From JAJRVH01 sp964505995 (lineage in GTDB: Bacteria > Pseudomonadota > Zetaproteobacteria > Mariprofundales > Mariprofundaceae), in assembly GCA_964505995.1 (NCBI GenBank), contig CAZDLB010000090.1, positions 1-6,796 on the forward strand: 6,796 bases of DNA, written 5' to 3'. This document shows positions 1 through 6,696 of the stretch, in pieces. Position 1 is the stretch's first letter; every line of letters starts with the position of its first letter. A model generated the notes under the pieces. It did no database searches and had not been told where the DNA came from. It saw only the letters and a list, made by a program, of their open reading frames with translations. The position numbers and the translations under genes were made by a program.

Positions 1-2350
1 CAAACGCCTTTTCCACGGCCTCGGCAATGGCCTGCATGGCCCGATCCGAATCGGCCTGGGTCAAGGTCCGGTCCGGCGCCTGCAGCGTGAAGCGCACGCC
101 CAGGCTGACCTTGCCCTCGGGGACACCCTCGCCGTCGTAGCGATCGAAGATGCGCGCCTCGACCAGCAGCTGGCCGCCGGCCTTGCGCACACACTGCAGG
201 ATGGCCTCGGCCTGCACATGGCGATCGAAGAGGAAGACAAGATCGCGCTCGAAGCCCGGGTATTCGGGCAGCGGCATGAACCTCGCCGGCTTGCCCGCCG
301 GCAGCGCATCGAGATCGATCTCGGCCACATAGACGGGAACATCGATATCGAAATCCGACGCGATCGCCACATCGACACGCCCGATGCGTCCGACCTGCCC
401 GCGACCGACATGGATGGCGGCACTCTGGCCCGGCTGCAGGCCGCGCGCGCGATCATCGGCGATAAAGCGCGCCGAGAGCCCACGCTTCCCCAGCCAGGTC
501 TCGACCGCGCCCTTCAGATCAAAGAAGTCCGCATGCCGCGCCCGGCCATACCACTCGTCACGCTGCAGCTCGCCGGCCACCAGCCAGGCGATCGTATTGC
601 GCTCGCGATGAGACTGCTTGGAGCGCTCATAGATGCGCCCGCTCTCGACCAGCGCCAATCCCGGTTGCTGGCGGTTCATGTTGTAGCGCGCGATATTCAG
701 CATCCCCGGCCACAGACTGCGGCGCATGACGCTCATCGCATCGGAAAGCGGATTGCCCAGACGGATGTCGGCACCATCCTCATCAACGAACATGCGCTGC
801 TCCGCCTGCGAAATAAAGGCATAGCTGATGACCTGAACGAAGCCGTCAAGCAGCGCATCCTCAATGGCCGCATCCGGCTTTTCCGAACGGATCAGCCCCT
901 GTTGCGGCAGCTTCGACGGGATCGCATCGAAGCCGATCACGCGCGCATATTCCTCGGAAAGATCCTCGGGCAGGGAAACATCATGCCGCCAGCTCGGCAC
1001 GCGCACGCGAATCTCATCCCCCTGCCGCCGAACCTCAAAGCCCATGCGCGAGAGCACCGCGTCGCAGGAAGCGGGAATCTCGATGCCAAGGCGCGTCTGC
1101 AGACGCGTGAGCGAACAGCCGATCTCGCGGCCGCCGCCGGTCATCGCCAGCACCTTTTCGACATCGCCGCACACGGTCAGTTCCCCGGCCTCGCCGCCAA
1201 AAAGCTCGGTGATCATCGCCGTGGCGCGCGCCATCGCATATTCGACCATGGCCGGGTCCACGCCTCGCTCGAAACGCATCGAGGCCTCGGAAACCATCGC
1301 ATAGATACGCCGTGTCGTGCTCACGCGCGCCGGGCGGAAGAAGGCCGATTCCAGCAGGATATCGGTCGTCGCATCGGTGACGCCGGAATGCTCCGAGCCC
1401 ATGATGCCGGCCAGTGCGATCACCGAAGACTCGTCGGCCACGACCAGATCGCCTTCGTGAAGCTTCAGCTTACGCCCGTCCAGCGCGCCGAAATCCTCGC
1501 CGCCCCGGGCGCTGCGCACGCGCACCTCGCCCTGGAGCCGGGCGGCATCAAAGGCATGCATCGGCTGCCCGAGATCGAGCATCAGATAGTTGAGTACGTC
1601 CACGACGCCGTTGACCGGCCGCTGCCCGGCCGCGATCAGCCGCGCCTGCATCCAGGCCGGGGATTCACCGATACGGATGCCGCGGATGCGGCGGCCGAGA
1701 TACAGCGGGCAGTCATCAGCAGCCTCGACATCAATGGACGGGGCCGGCACCGATGCGCTGACCGCAACCCGGGGCTCGGGCAGATCGTTCAGCGCGATGC
1801 CGGCATCGGCCGCCAGATCGCGGGCCAGGCCGCGGGCATTCATGCAGTCGCCGCGGTTCGGCGTGATCGAAAGATCGAAGACCGCCTCCTCAAGCCCGAG
1901 ATAGTCGCCGACCTCGGCGCCAACGGGCGCATCCTCCGGCAGGATCATCAGGCCCGCCGCATCCTCGGCCAGTCCGAGCTCGGCCTCGGAGCAGCACATG
2001 CCGAAGCTCGTCTCGCCGCGGATCTTGCCCTTCTTGATCGTCAGGCCATTGGGCAGGCGCGTGCCGATCGTCGCGACCGGCACCTTGTCTCCCTCGTCCA
2101 TGTTCGACGCCCCGCAGACGATGGCCAGCGGCGCGTCCTCGCCGATATCCACCTGCAGAAGCTTCAGCTTGTCGGCATTCGGATGCGGCCGCATGGAAAG
2201 GATTCGACCGACGCGCACGCCACGGACGGCCTCGCGCGGGGATTCCACCGCTTCCACCTCATGGCCGAGGCGGATCAGGGCATCGTTGAGCTGCGGCACC
2301 GACGCATCCAGCGGTGCATGCTCTTTCAACCAGGACAGTGGCAGCTTCAT
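1..2350 (-). CDS. pheT: Phenylalanyl-tRNA synthetase beta subunit (3' end beyond the window)
   Basis: The beta chain of the (alpha-beta)2 enzyme that charges tRNA-Phe in the cytoplasm; it carries the editing site and binds tRNA. Reading back from ATG at 2348-2350, all 783 codons are open to the left edge. The related E. coli protein has about 795 residues, so only about ten are missing. Domains in order: an EMAPII-like tRNA-binding fold at roughly 40-150 (GVRVG at 44, HPNADKLK ending at 63); the B3/B4 editing region at roughly 205-370 (VNGVVDVLNYLMLDLGQPMH, then AFD after 265); GIMGSEHSG and the B5 domain (MRFERGVDP) at about 350-475; a catalytic-like core with LGNPLSDAMSVMRRSLWPGM near 535-555; and an FDX-ACB anticodon-arm-binding domain starting near PLPEYPGFERD, about 690 to the end. 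The start codon overlaps the pheS stop as ATGA, so translation is probably coupled to pheS. I checked every codon for stops and found no frameshift. Confidence 0.97.
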   Translation of the reverse strand, partial: MKLPLSWLKEHAPLDASVPQLNDALIRLGHEVEAVESPREAVRGVRVGRILSMRPHPNADKLKLLQVDIGEDAPLAIVCGASNMDEGDKVPVATIGTRLPNGLTIKKGKIRGETSFGMCCSEAELGLAEDAAGLMILPEDAPVGAEVGDYLGLEEAVFDLSITPNRGDCMNARGLARDLAADAGIALNDLPEPRVAVSASVPAPSIDVEAADDCPLYLGRRIRGIRIGESPAWMQARLIAAGQRPVNGVVDVLNYLMLDLGQPMHAFDAARLQGEVRVRSARGGEDFGALDGRKLKLHEGDLVVADESSVIALAGIMGSEHSGVTDATTDILLESAFFRPARVSTTRRIYAMVSEASMRFERGVDPAMVEYAMARATAMITELFGGEAGELTVCGDVEKVLAMTGGGREIGCSLTRLQTRLGIEIPASCDAVLSRMGFEVRRQGDEIRVRVPSWRHDVSLPEDLSEEYARVIGFDAIPSKLPQQGLIRSEKPDAAIEDALLDGFVQVISYAFISQAEQRMFVDEDGADIRLGNPLSDAMSVMRRSLWPGMLNIARYNMNRQQPGLALVESGRIYERSKQSHRERNTIAWLVAGELQRDEWYGRARHADFFDLKGAVETWLGKRGLSARFIADDRARGLQPGQSAAIHVGRGQVGRIGRVDVAIASDFDIDVPVYVAEIDLDALPAGKPARFMPLPEYPGFERDLVFLFDRHVQAEAILQCVRKAGGQLLVEARIFDRYDGEGVPEGKVSLGVRFTLQAPDRTLTQADSDRAMQAIAEAVEKAF

Positions 2351-3426
2351 GCTCTTCCTCCCATGCGGCGCAGGAAACGCATATCGTTTTCAAAGAACAG
2401 CCGCAGATCCGGAATGCCGTGCTTGAGCATCACCAGACGCTCCACCCCCAGCCCGAAGGCAAAGCCCGAATAGACCCCGGAATCGATGCCGACGGCCTTG
2501 AGCACGTTCGGATGGATCATGCCGCTGCCGAGCACCTCCAGCCAGCCGCTCTGCTTGCAGATGCGGCAGCCCCTGCCGGAGCAGAACACGCAGCCGATAT
2601 CGACCTCGGCTGAGGGCTCGGTGAACGGGAAATAATGCGGCCGCAGCCGGATCGGCACATCCTTCTCGAAATAGGCCGAAAGGAAGTGCTGCAGCACGCC
2701 CTTCAGCTCGGCCAGCGAGACATCGCGATCCACCTTGAAGACCTCGACCTGGTGGAACATCGGCGAGTGCGTGACATCGTAGTCGCAGCGATAGACCCGG
2801 CCGGGCGCGACGATGGCGATCGGCGGCTCGCCCTGTTCCAGACAGCGGCGCATGGCACGGATCTGCACCGGCGAGGTATGCGTGCGCAAGAGCATCGGCT
2901 CGCCCTGATCGTTCACGAGATCCTTCAGGAAAAAGGTGTCGTGCATCGCCCGGGCCGGATGCTCCGGCGGAATGTTCAGCGCATCGAAGTTGTGAAACTC
3001 GTCCTCGATCTCCGGCCCCTCGGCCACGGCAAAGCCCATCTGCGAGAAGATGGCCGTCATCTCCTTCAGCCCCTGGTGCACCGGATGCATGAACCCCAGC
3101 CGGCGCCTGCGTCCGGCCAGCGTCACGTCGATACGCTCGGCCTCGATACGCTGCTTCTCGGCCACGGCCTTCAGAGCCTCGCCGGCCTGCTCCAGCGCCT
3201 CGGCCAGCGCCTTCTTGACCGCATTGACCTTCTGGCCGATCACCGGCCGCTGCTCGGGCGGCAGCTTGCCCACACCCTTGAGCAGTTCGGTCAGCCGGCC
3301 CTTCTTGCCCAGGTAGTCCACGCGCAGCTTCTCCAGCTCAGCCGGATCGGCGGCCTGGGCAAAGGCCGTCAGCGCCTGCTGCTCCAGTCCCTGCAGCTGC
3401 GCGCTCAGTTTCTCAAGCTCGCTCAT
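2347..3426 (-). CDS. pheS: Phenylalanyl-tRNA synthetase alpha subunit
   Basis: The catalytic class II subunit, which activates phenylalanine with ATP and transfers it to tRNA-Phe as a partner of PheT. It has 359 residues, slightly longer than the usual 327-350. Residues 1-90 are charged and helical, as in the family's N-terminal coiled-coil arm. HTSPVQIRAM at 183-192 and YRCDYDVTHSPMFHQVE at 212-228 form the motif 2 region. FPFTEPSAEVDI at 266-277 and GFAFGLGVERLVMLKHGIPD at 321-340 (motif 3) complete the active site. Between them lie four cysteines at 279, 282, 287 and 290, an insertion found in many bacterial PheS proteins but absent from E. coli. The start ATG at 3424-3426 is preceded by GAGGGG with a 5-base spacer. 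The gene follows a terminator-like hairpin after rplT by only 26 bases, and its TGA overlaps the pheT ATG. Confidence 0.98.
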   Translation of the reverse strand: MSELEKLSAQLQGLEQQALTAFAQAADPAELEKLRVDYLGKKGRLTELLKGVGKLPPEQRPVIGQKVNAVKKALAEALEQAGEALKAVAEKQRIEAERIDVTLAGRRRRLGFMHPVHQGLKEMTAIFSQMGFAVAEGPEIEDEFHNFDALNIPPEHPARAMHDTFFLKDLVNDQGEPMLLRTHTSPVQIRAMRRCLEQGEPPIAIVAPGRVYRCDYDVTHSPMFHQVEVFKVDRDVSLAELKGVLQHFLSAYFEKDVPIRLRPHYFPFTEPSAEVDIGCVFCSGRGCRICKQSGWLEVLGSGMIHPNVLKAVGIDSGVYSGFAFGLGVERLVMLKHGIPDLRLFFENDMRFLRRMGGRA

Positions 3427-3452
3427 CGCATCCCCTCATCCTTTCCTGCAAC

Positions 3453-3485
3453 AAAAAAACGGCAGAGCCCAACAGCCCTGCCGTT
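3453..3485 (-). terminator. Intrinsic terminator or attenuator between rplT and pheS
   Basis: On the minus strand a stem of ten pairs (ACGGCAGGGC with GCTCTGCCGT, one G-U pair) closes a six-base loop TGTTGG and runs straight into seven T residues (3453-3459 on the plus strand). An extra A-T pair at 3458/3485 could extend the base of the stem. This is a strong Rho-independent terminator in form. It lies 42 bases after the rplT stop and its T-tract ends 26 bases before the pheS ATG. A separate pheS promoter cannot fit between the T-tract and the start codon, so pheST is probably reached by controlled read-through or by a promoter further upstream. In E. coli the pheST operon is attenuated at this same place, so an attenuator is the favoured reading. 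Confidence 0.9.
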
Positions 3486-3501
3486 CCAATCCTTCAACCT
3501 G

Positions 3502-3519
3502 ACCGGCACCCGGGCCGGT
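3502..3519 (-). promoter_or_regulatory. Small hairpin just upstream of the pheS attenuator
   Basis: A perfect six-pair inverted repeat (ACCGGC, loop CCGGGT, GCCGGT on the minus strand) lies between the rplT stop and the terminator hairpin. It could be a pause or anti-terminator element of an attenuator, but its complementarity to the terminator stem is limited to about four bases (GCCG with CGGC). It may simply protect the 3' end of the rplT message. Its role is an inference. Confidence 0.4.
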
Positions 3520-3526
3520 GTGATGC

Positions 3527-3883
3527 TTACTGGATATGCGCGCGGGCTGTTTCGGCCAGCTTCGCAAAGGCGTCGGCATCGCGCACGGCGATATCGGCCA
3601 GCACCTTACGATCCAGTTCCACGCCGGCCTTGTTCAGGCCGTGCATGAAGCGCGAATACGACAGGCCGTTGGCCCGGGCCGCCGCATTGATGCGCACGAT
3701 CCACAGGCTGCGGAAATCGCGCTTCTTGACCTTGCGGTCGCGGTAGGCGTACTGCCGTGCCTTGTCGACGGCCTGCGTCGCAATGCGGAAGCAGCTCTTG
3801 CGGCGTCCGCGATAGCCCTTGGCGGCCTTGATAACCTTCTTGTGGCGAGCATGCGCCTGTACACCTGATTTAACGCGTGGCAT
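3527..3883 (-). CDS. rplT: 50S ribosomal protein L20
   Basis: An early-binding 23S rRNA protein needed for assembly of the large subunit; in many bacteria it also represses its own operon by binding the mRNA. The protein has 118 residues, the usual length. The basic N-terminal extension (MPRVKSGVQAHARHKKVIKA) and the RNA-binding globular part with QYAYRDRKVKKRDFRSLWI, RINAAARANGLSYSRFM and LDRKVLADIA are all diagnostic. The start ATG at 3881-3883 has AGGAG six bases upstream. It follows rpmI by 31 bases and ends in TAA ahead of a strong hairpin with a T-tract. I could not identify the L20 operator pseudoknot by eye. Confidence 0.98.
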   Translation of the reverse strand: MPRVKSGVQAHARHKKVIKAAKGYRGRRKSCFRIATQAVDKARQYAYRDRKVKKRDFRSLWIVRINAAARANGLSYSRFMHGLNKAGVELDRKVLADIAVRDADAFAKLAETARAHIQ

Positions 3884-3914
3884 ATCTCTCTCCTAAAATC
3901 CTGTTCGGTGGCGA

Positions 3915-4112
3915 TCAGCGGCCCGGGATCAGACGATCCAGCGCCCGGGTATCGGCCGGTGCAACCAGCTCGGTGCCGCGGAAGTTACGCTTACGCTTGG
4001 GCGACTTCTTGGTCAGAATATGGCTGGAAAACGCCTTGTTGCGCTTCCACTTGCCGCTGCCGGTCTTGGAGAAGCGCTTGGCCGCGCCACTGTTCGATTT
4101 CATCTTGGGCAT
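3915..4112 (-). CDS. rpmI: 50S ribosomal protein L35
   Basis: A small basic protein of the large ribosomal subunit with 65 residues, the usual length. The start MPKMKSNSGAAKRFSKTGSG and the segment SHILTKKSPKRKRNFRGT are signature L35 sequence. The start ATG at 4110-4112 is preceded by AGGAAG with an eight-base spacer. The gene begins 17 bases after the infC stop and is followed 31 bases later by rplT, so it is surely co-transcribed with both. In E. coli translation of rpmI is the point of L20 repression and rplT is coupled to it; the close spacing here fits that, but the operator itself is not visible to me. Confidence 0.98.
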   Translation of the reverse strand: MPKMKSNSGAAKRFSKTGSGKWKRNKAFSSHILTKKSPKRKRNFRGTELVAPADTRALDRLIPGR

Positions 4113-4129
4113 ATCCGCACCTTCCTGTT

Positions 4130-4642
4130 CTACTTTTTCAGCGGCGCCAGAATCATGATCATCTGACGTCCTTCCATGTTCGGCATCTTCTCAGGCTTGC
4201 CGATATCGGCCACCCGTTCCGCCACATTCCTCAGCTGCTCCGCGCCGCGGTCGGTATGCGCCAGCTCCCGGCCACGGAACCGCAGGGACACCTTCACCTT
4301 GTGACCCTGGCCAAGAAACTTGCGAACCAGTTTCAGCTTCGTCTCAAGGTCGTGGGTGTCGGTACTGGCCCGCACCTTCACTTCCTTGATCTGCATCACG
4401 TGCTGGCGTTTCTTCGCCGCATTCGCCTTCTTGCTCTGCTCGTACTTGTATTTGCCATAATCCATGATCTTGCAGACCGGTGGATCGGACTTCGCCGCCA
4501 CCTGCACAAGATCCAGACCCTTGGCCTCCGCCATGGCCACCGCCTCGCTCAGAGGCAAGACGCCCAGCTGTTCACCTTCGTCATCAATCACGCGCACCGT
4601 TTCGGCAACGATATCGCGATTGACTGGCAAATCTCTCTTAAT
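4130..4642 (-). CDS. infC: Translation initiation factor IF-3, probable AUU start
   Basis: IF-3 binds the 30S subunit, prevents premature joining of the 50S subunit and checks the start codon and initiator tRNA. With the AUU start at 4640-4642 the protein has 170 residues and begins MKRDLPVNRDIVAE. The N-domain carries VRVIDDEGEQLGV and DPPVCKIMDYGKYKYEQ; a lysine-rich helical linker follows; the C-domain holds RFRGRELAHTDRG and EGRQMIMILAPLKK. An in-frame stop (TGA at 4655-4657) limits how far upstream the gene can begin. The only other candidate is TTG at 4628-4630, which lacks a well-spaced Shine-Dalgarno site, whereas AUU has AAAGGGG six bases upstream. AUU is the conserved infC start in E. 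coli and relatives, where IF-3 represses itself by rejecting that codon. The gene lies 47 bases after thrS. Identity is certain; the start is likely. Confidence 0.96.
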   Translation of the reverse strand: MKRDLPVNRDIVAETVRVIDDEGEQLGVLPLSEAVAMAEAKGLDLVQVAAKSDPPVCKIMDYGKYKYEQSKKANAAKKRQHVMQIKEVKVRASTDTHDLETKLKLVRKFLGQGHKVKVSLRFRGRELAHTDRGAEQLRNVAERVADIGKPEKMPNMEGRQMIMILAPLKK

Positions 4643-4648
4643 ACAAAG

Positions 4649-4655
4649 CCCCTTT
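4649..4655 (-). promoter_or_regulatory. infC ribosome binding site that selects the AUU start
   Basis: The minus strand reads AAAGGGG, then CTTTGT, then ATT. This gives a purine-rich Shine-Dalgarno site with a six-base spacer to the AUU at 4640-4642. The alternative TTG twelve bases further on would have only AAGAGAG two to three bases away, which is too close. The site therefore decides the start in favour of AUU. Confidence 0.75.
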
Positions 4656-4657
4656 CA

Positions 4658-4673
4658 TGCGTTCCGTGACGCA
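4658..4673 (-). promoter_or_regulatory. Short hairpin ahead of the infC ribosome binding site
   Basis: The minus strand shows TGCGT, loop CACGGA, ACGCA: a five-pair stem in the 47-base gap between thrS and infC, ending two bases before AAAGGGG. It is small and could be chance. If real, it would help keep the infC initiation site free of longer structure. I assign no proven role. Confidence 0.3.
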
Positions 4674-4689
4674 GTATGTTCTGTTGCAC

Positions 4690-6594
4690 TCAGGCATAGT
4701 CGGCGCGCATGCGGCGCATCTCGGCAATCCAGTCCTCGATGCTGAACGTCCCGAGGTTTTCACCGCTCAGGTTGCGCACATTGACCGTACCCTCATCCCG
4801 TTCCCGGTTGCCGGCAACAAGGATGAACGGCACCCTCGCCAGAGTGTGGGCGCGCACTTTATAGCCGACCTTCTCGTTTCGCAAGTCCGATTCGACACGA
4901 AAGCCCTCGGCGCGCATCCGTTTCTCGACCTCGGCCACGTATTCGGCCTGATCGTCGGTGATATTGCAGATCACCGCCTGCACCGGGGCCAGCCAGAACG
5001 GAAACCTGCCTTCATGATGCTCGATCAGAATACCGATGAAGCGCTCCATCGATCCCAGCACGGCGCGATGCAGCATCACCGGCGTCTGGCGCGAGCCATC
5101 CTCGGCCACGTATTCGGCATCCAGCCGGCCCGGCATCGAGAAATCCACCTGGATCGTTCCGCACTGCCAGACGCGTCCGAGGCAGTCGCGCAGCGAGAAC
5201 TCGATCTTTGGCCCGTAGAAGGCGCCCTCGCCGGGGTTCAGCCCGTATTCGATGCCCTTGGACTTCAGCGCCTGGTGCAGCGCCGCCTCGGCCTTGTCCC
5301 ACTGCTCGTCGCTGCCGACACGGTTGTCCGGCCGGTCGGACAGGAAGATGATGACGTCCTCGAAGCCGAAGCGACGATAGACCTCGTAGGTCAGGTCGAT
5401 GAAGTTGCACACCTCGTCCTGGATCTGGTCCTCGGTGCAGAAGATGTGCGCATCATCCTGCACGAAATTGCGCAGCCGCATCAGGCCATGCAGCGTGCCG
5501 GACGGCTCGTTGCGGTGGCAGGAGCCGAACTCGGCCAGGCGCAGAGGCAGGTCGCGGTAGGAATGCAGATGCTGGTTGAACACCTGGATATGGCAGGGGC
5601 AGTTCATCGGCTTGATCGCGTAATCGCGGTTCTCGGTGCTCGTCGTGAACATCTCCTGGCGGAACTTGCCCCAGTGACCGGATTTCTCCCAGAGCTTGCG
5701 ATCGACGACCTGCGGCGTCCTGATCTCCTGATAGCCGTGCTCGCGCATGACGGTTCGGATCTCCTGCTCCACGGTCTGCCAGATCGTCCAGCCCTTCGGA
5801 TGCCAGAACACCATGCCCGGCGCCTCCTCCTGCAGGTGGAACAGATCCAGCGCCTTGGCCAGCTTGCGATGGTCGCGCTTTTCGGCCTCCTCCAGGCGAT
5901 GCAGATAGGCCTTCAGGTCCTCCTTCGTCGCCCAGGCCGTGCCGTAGATGCGCTGCAGCTGTTCATTCTCGGCATTGCCTTCCCAGTAGGCGCCGGCGAC
6001 CTTCATCAGCTTGAAATGCTTCAGCTTGCCGGTGTTCGGCACATGCGGCCCGCGGCACAGATCGGCCCAGTCGCCCTGGCGATAGAGGCTGACCGTTTCA
6101 CCCTCGGGGATGCGTTCGATGAGCTTCGCCTTGTAGATCTCGCCAAGCTGCTCGAAATGACGGATGGCCTCGTCGCGATCCCATTCCTCGCGCACGACAT
6201 CCAGCTTGCGCCTGGCGATCTCGCGCATCTTTGCCTCGATCTTCTCCAGATCCTCGGGCGTGAACGCTCGATCGAAGGCAAAATCGTAATAGAAGCCATC
6301 CTCGATCACCGGCCCGATCGTCACCTGGGTCTTCGGAAACAGCTCCTGCACGGCCATGGCCATCAGATGCGACGTCGAATGGCGGATGATCTCCAGGCCT
6401 TCCTCGGACCTGTCGGTGATCAGCGCCACCTCGTCGCCATCGTGCAGCGGATGGGACAGATCCTTCAGCTCGCCGTTGATGCGCGCGGCCACGGCCGCCC
6501 GGGCCAGCCCCGGACCGATGGCAGCCGCCAGATCGTAGGCAGTCGCGCCTTCCTCGAGGTCGCGGGTTGAACCATCCGGCAGCTGAATCTTCAT
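4690..6594 (-). CDS. thrS: Threonyl-tRNA synthetase
   Basis: A class II synthetase that charges tRNA-Thr and removes wrongly attached serine. It has 634 residues (642 in E. coli). Domains: TGS at 1-62 (MKIQLPDGST); the editing domain with HSTSH (His72, His76) and CRGPH (Cys180, His184); the catalytic core from about 240, with zinc ligands equivalent to E. coli Cys334, His385 and His511 at Cys332, His383 and His509, motif 2 around CHRNEPSGTLHG (359-370), and motif 3 around MLHRAVLGSMERFIG (507-521); and an anticodon-binding domain from about 535 (LAPVQAVICNITDDQAEYV) to the end. The sequence MNCPCH replaces the MNCPGH of E. coli; the zinc cysteine is kept. The ATG at 6592-6594 is chosen because GGAGG lies ten bases upstream and the TGS domain begins there. 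A longer in-frame extension would run through the terminator and into the tRNA gene and is rejected. Confidence 0.98.
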   Translation of the reverse strand: MKIQLPDGSTRDLEEGATAYDLAAAIGPGLARAAVAARINGELKDLSHPLHDGDEVALITDRSEEGLEIIRHSTSHLMAMAVQELFPKTQVTIGPVIEDGFYYDFAFDRAFTPEDLEKIEAKMREIARRKLDVVREEWDRDEAIRHFEQLGEIYKAKLIERIPEGETVSLYRQGDWADLCRGPHVPNTGKLKHFKLMKVAGAYWEGNAENEQLQRIYGTAWATKEDLKAYLHRLEEAEKRDHRKLAKALDLFHLQEEAPGMVFWHPKGWTIWQTVEQEIRTVMREHGYQEIRTPQVVDRKLWEKSGHWGKFRQEMFTTSTENRDYAIKPMNCPCHIQVFNQHLHSYRDLPLRLAEFGSCHRNEPSGTLHGLMRLRNFVQDDAHIFCTEDQIQDEVCNFIDLTYEVYRRFGFEDVIIFLSDRPDNRVGSDEQWDKAEAALHQALKSKGIEYGLNPGEGAFYGPKIEFSLRDCLGRVWQCGTIQVDFSMPGRLDAEYVAEDGSRQTPVMLHRAVLGSMERFIGILIEHHEGRFPFWLAPVQAVICNITDDQAEYVAEVEKRMRAEGFRVESDLRNEKVGYKVRAHTLARVPFILVAGNRERDEGTVNVRNLSGENLGTFSIEDWIAEMRRMRADYA

Positions 6595-6604
6595 GGCGCG
6601 AATT

Positions 6605-6609
6605 CCTCC
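6605..6609 (-). promoter_or_regulatory. thrS ribosome binding site
   Basis: GGAGG on the minus strand lies ten bases before the ATG at 6592-6594. It supports this start over an upstream in-frame ATG at 6739-6741, which falls inside the tRNA gene. Confidence 0.8.
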
Positions 6610-6623
6610 GATGTGACAGACGT

Positions 6624-6646
6624 GCTGCATGCTAGCGGCATGCAGC
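6624..6646 (-). promoter_or_regulatory. Perfect hairpin in the thrS leader, candidate operator
   Basis: A nine-pair perfect inverted repeat, GCTGCATGC and GCATGCAGC, closes a five-base loop CGCTA on the minus strand. It lies between the tRNA-Val terminator and the thrS ribosome binding site, with its 3' foot 14 bases from GGAGG. No T-tract follows, so it is not a terminator. In E. coli, thrS is repressed by its own product binding tRNA-like leader hairpins just upstream of the ribosome binding site, so this is a reasonable candidate for a similar element. The loop has no exact threonine anticodon (CGU, GGU or UGU), which weakens the parallel. Confidence 0.5.
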
Positions 6647-6652
6647 CCATGG

Positions 6653-6683
6653 AAAAGAGGCCAGACTTGGGCAAGTCCGGCCT
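6653..6683 (-). terminator. Terminator-like hairpin after tRNA-Val
   Basis: The minus strand shows AGGCCGGACTT, loop GCCC, AAGTCTGGCCT: an eleven-pair stem with one G-U pair, followed by C and four T residues (6653-6656 on the plus strand). It begins 13 bases after the encoded CCA of the tRNA. The stem is strong but the U-tract is short, so termination may be partial and some transcripts may continue into thrS. Confidence 0.75.
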
Positions 6684-6696
6684 CGAAGGATGGAAG

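Noticed and set aside
218..2473. A 751-codon open frame on the plus strand opposite pheT
   Set aside because: It is in exact codon register with pheT on the other strand. It stays open because pheT here uses no TTA, CTA or TCA codons, whose complements are stops. The translation resembles no family, whereas the minus strand encodes a full PheT.
3433..3564. Possible leader peptide frames crossing the pheS attenuator, one ending with a Phe-Phe pair
   Set aside because: The Phe codons are just the T-tract read as TTT TTT, after the hairpin rather than before it, so they cannot sense Phe supply in the way PheM does.
2635..3648. A 337-codon open frame on the plus strand opposite pheS and the end of rplT
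   Set aside because: It is in codon register with pheS, crosses the rplT-pheS terminator, and shows no family motifs; a shadow frame.
4657..6570. A 637-codon open frame on the plus strand opposite thrS
   Set aside because: Same cause: it is in codon register with thrS, which avoids TTA, CTA and TCA codons. The product is repetitive in Leu, Ala, His and Arg without recognisable motifs.
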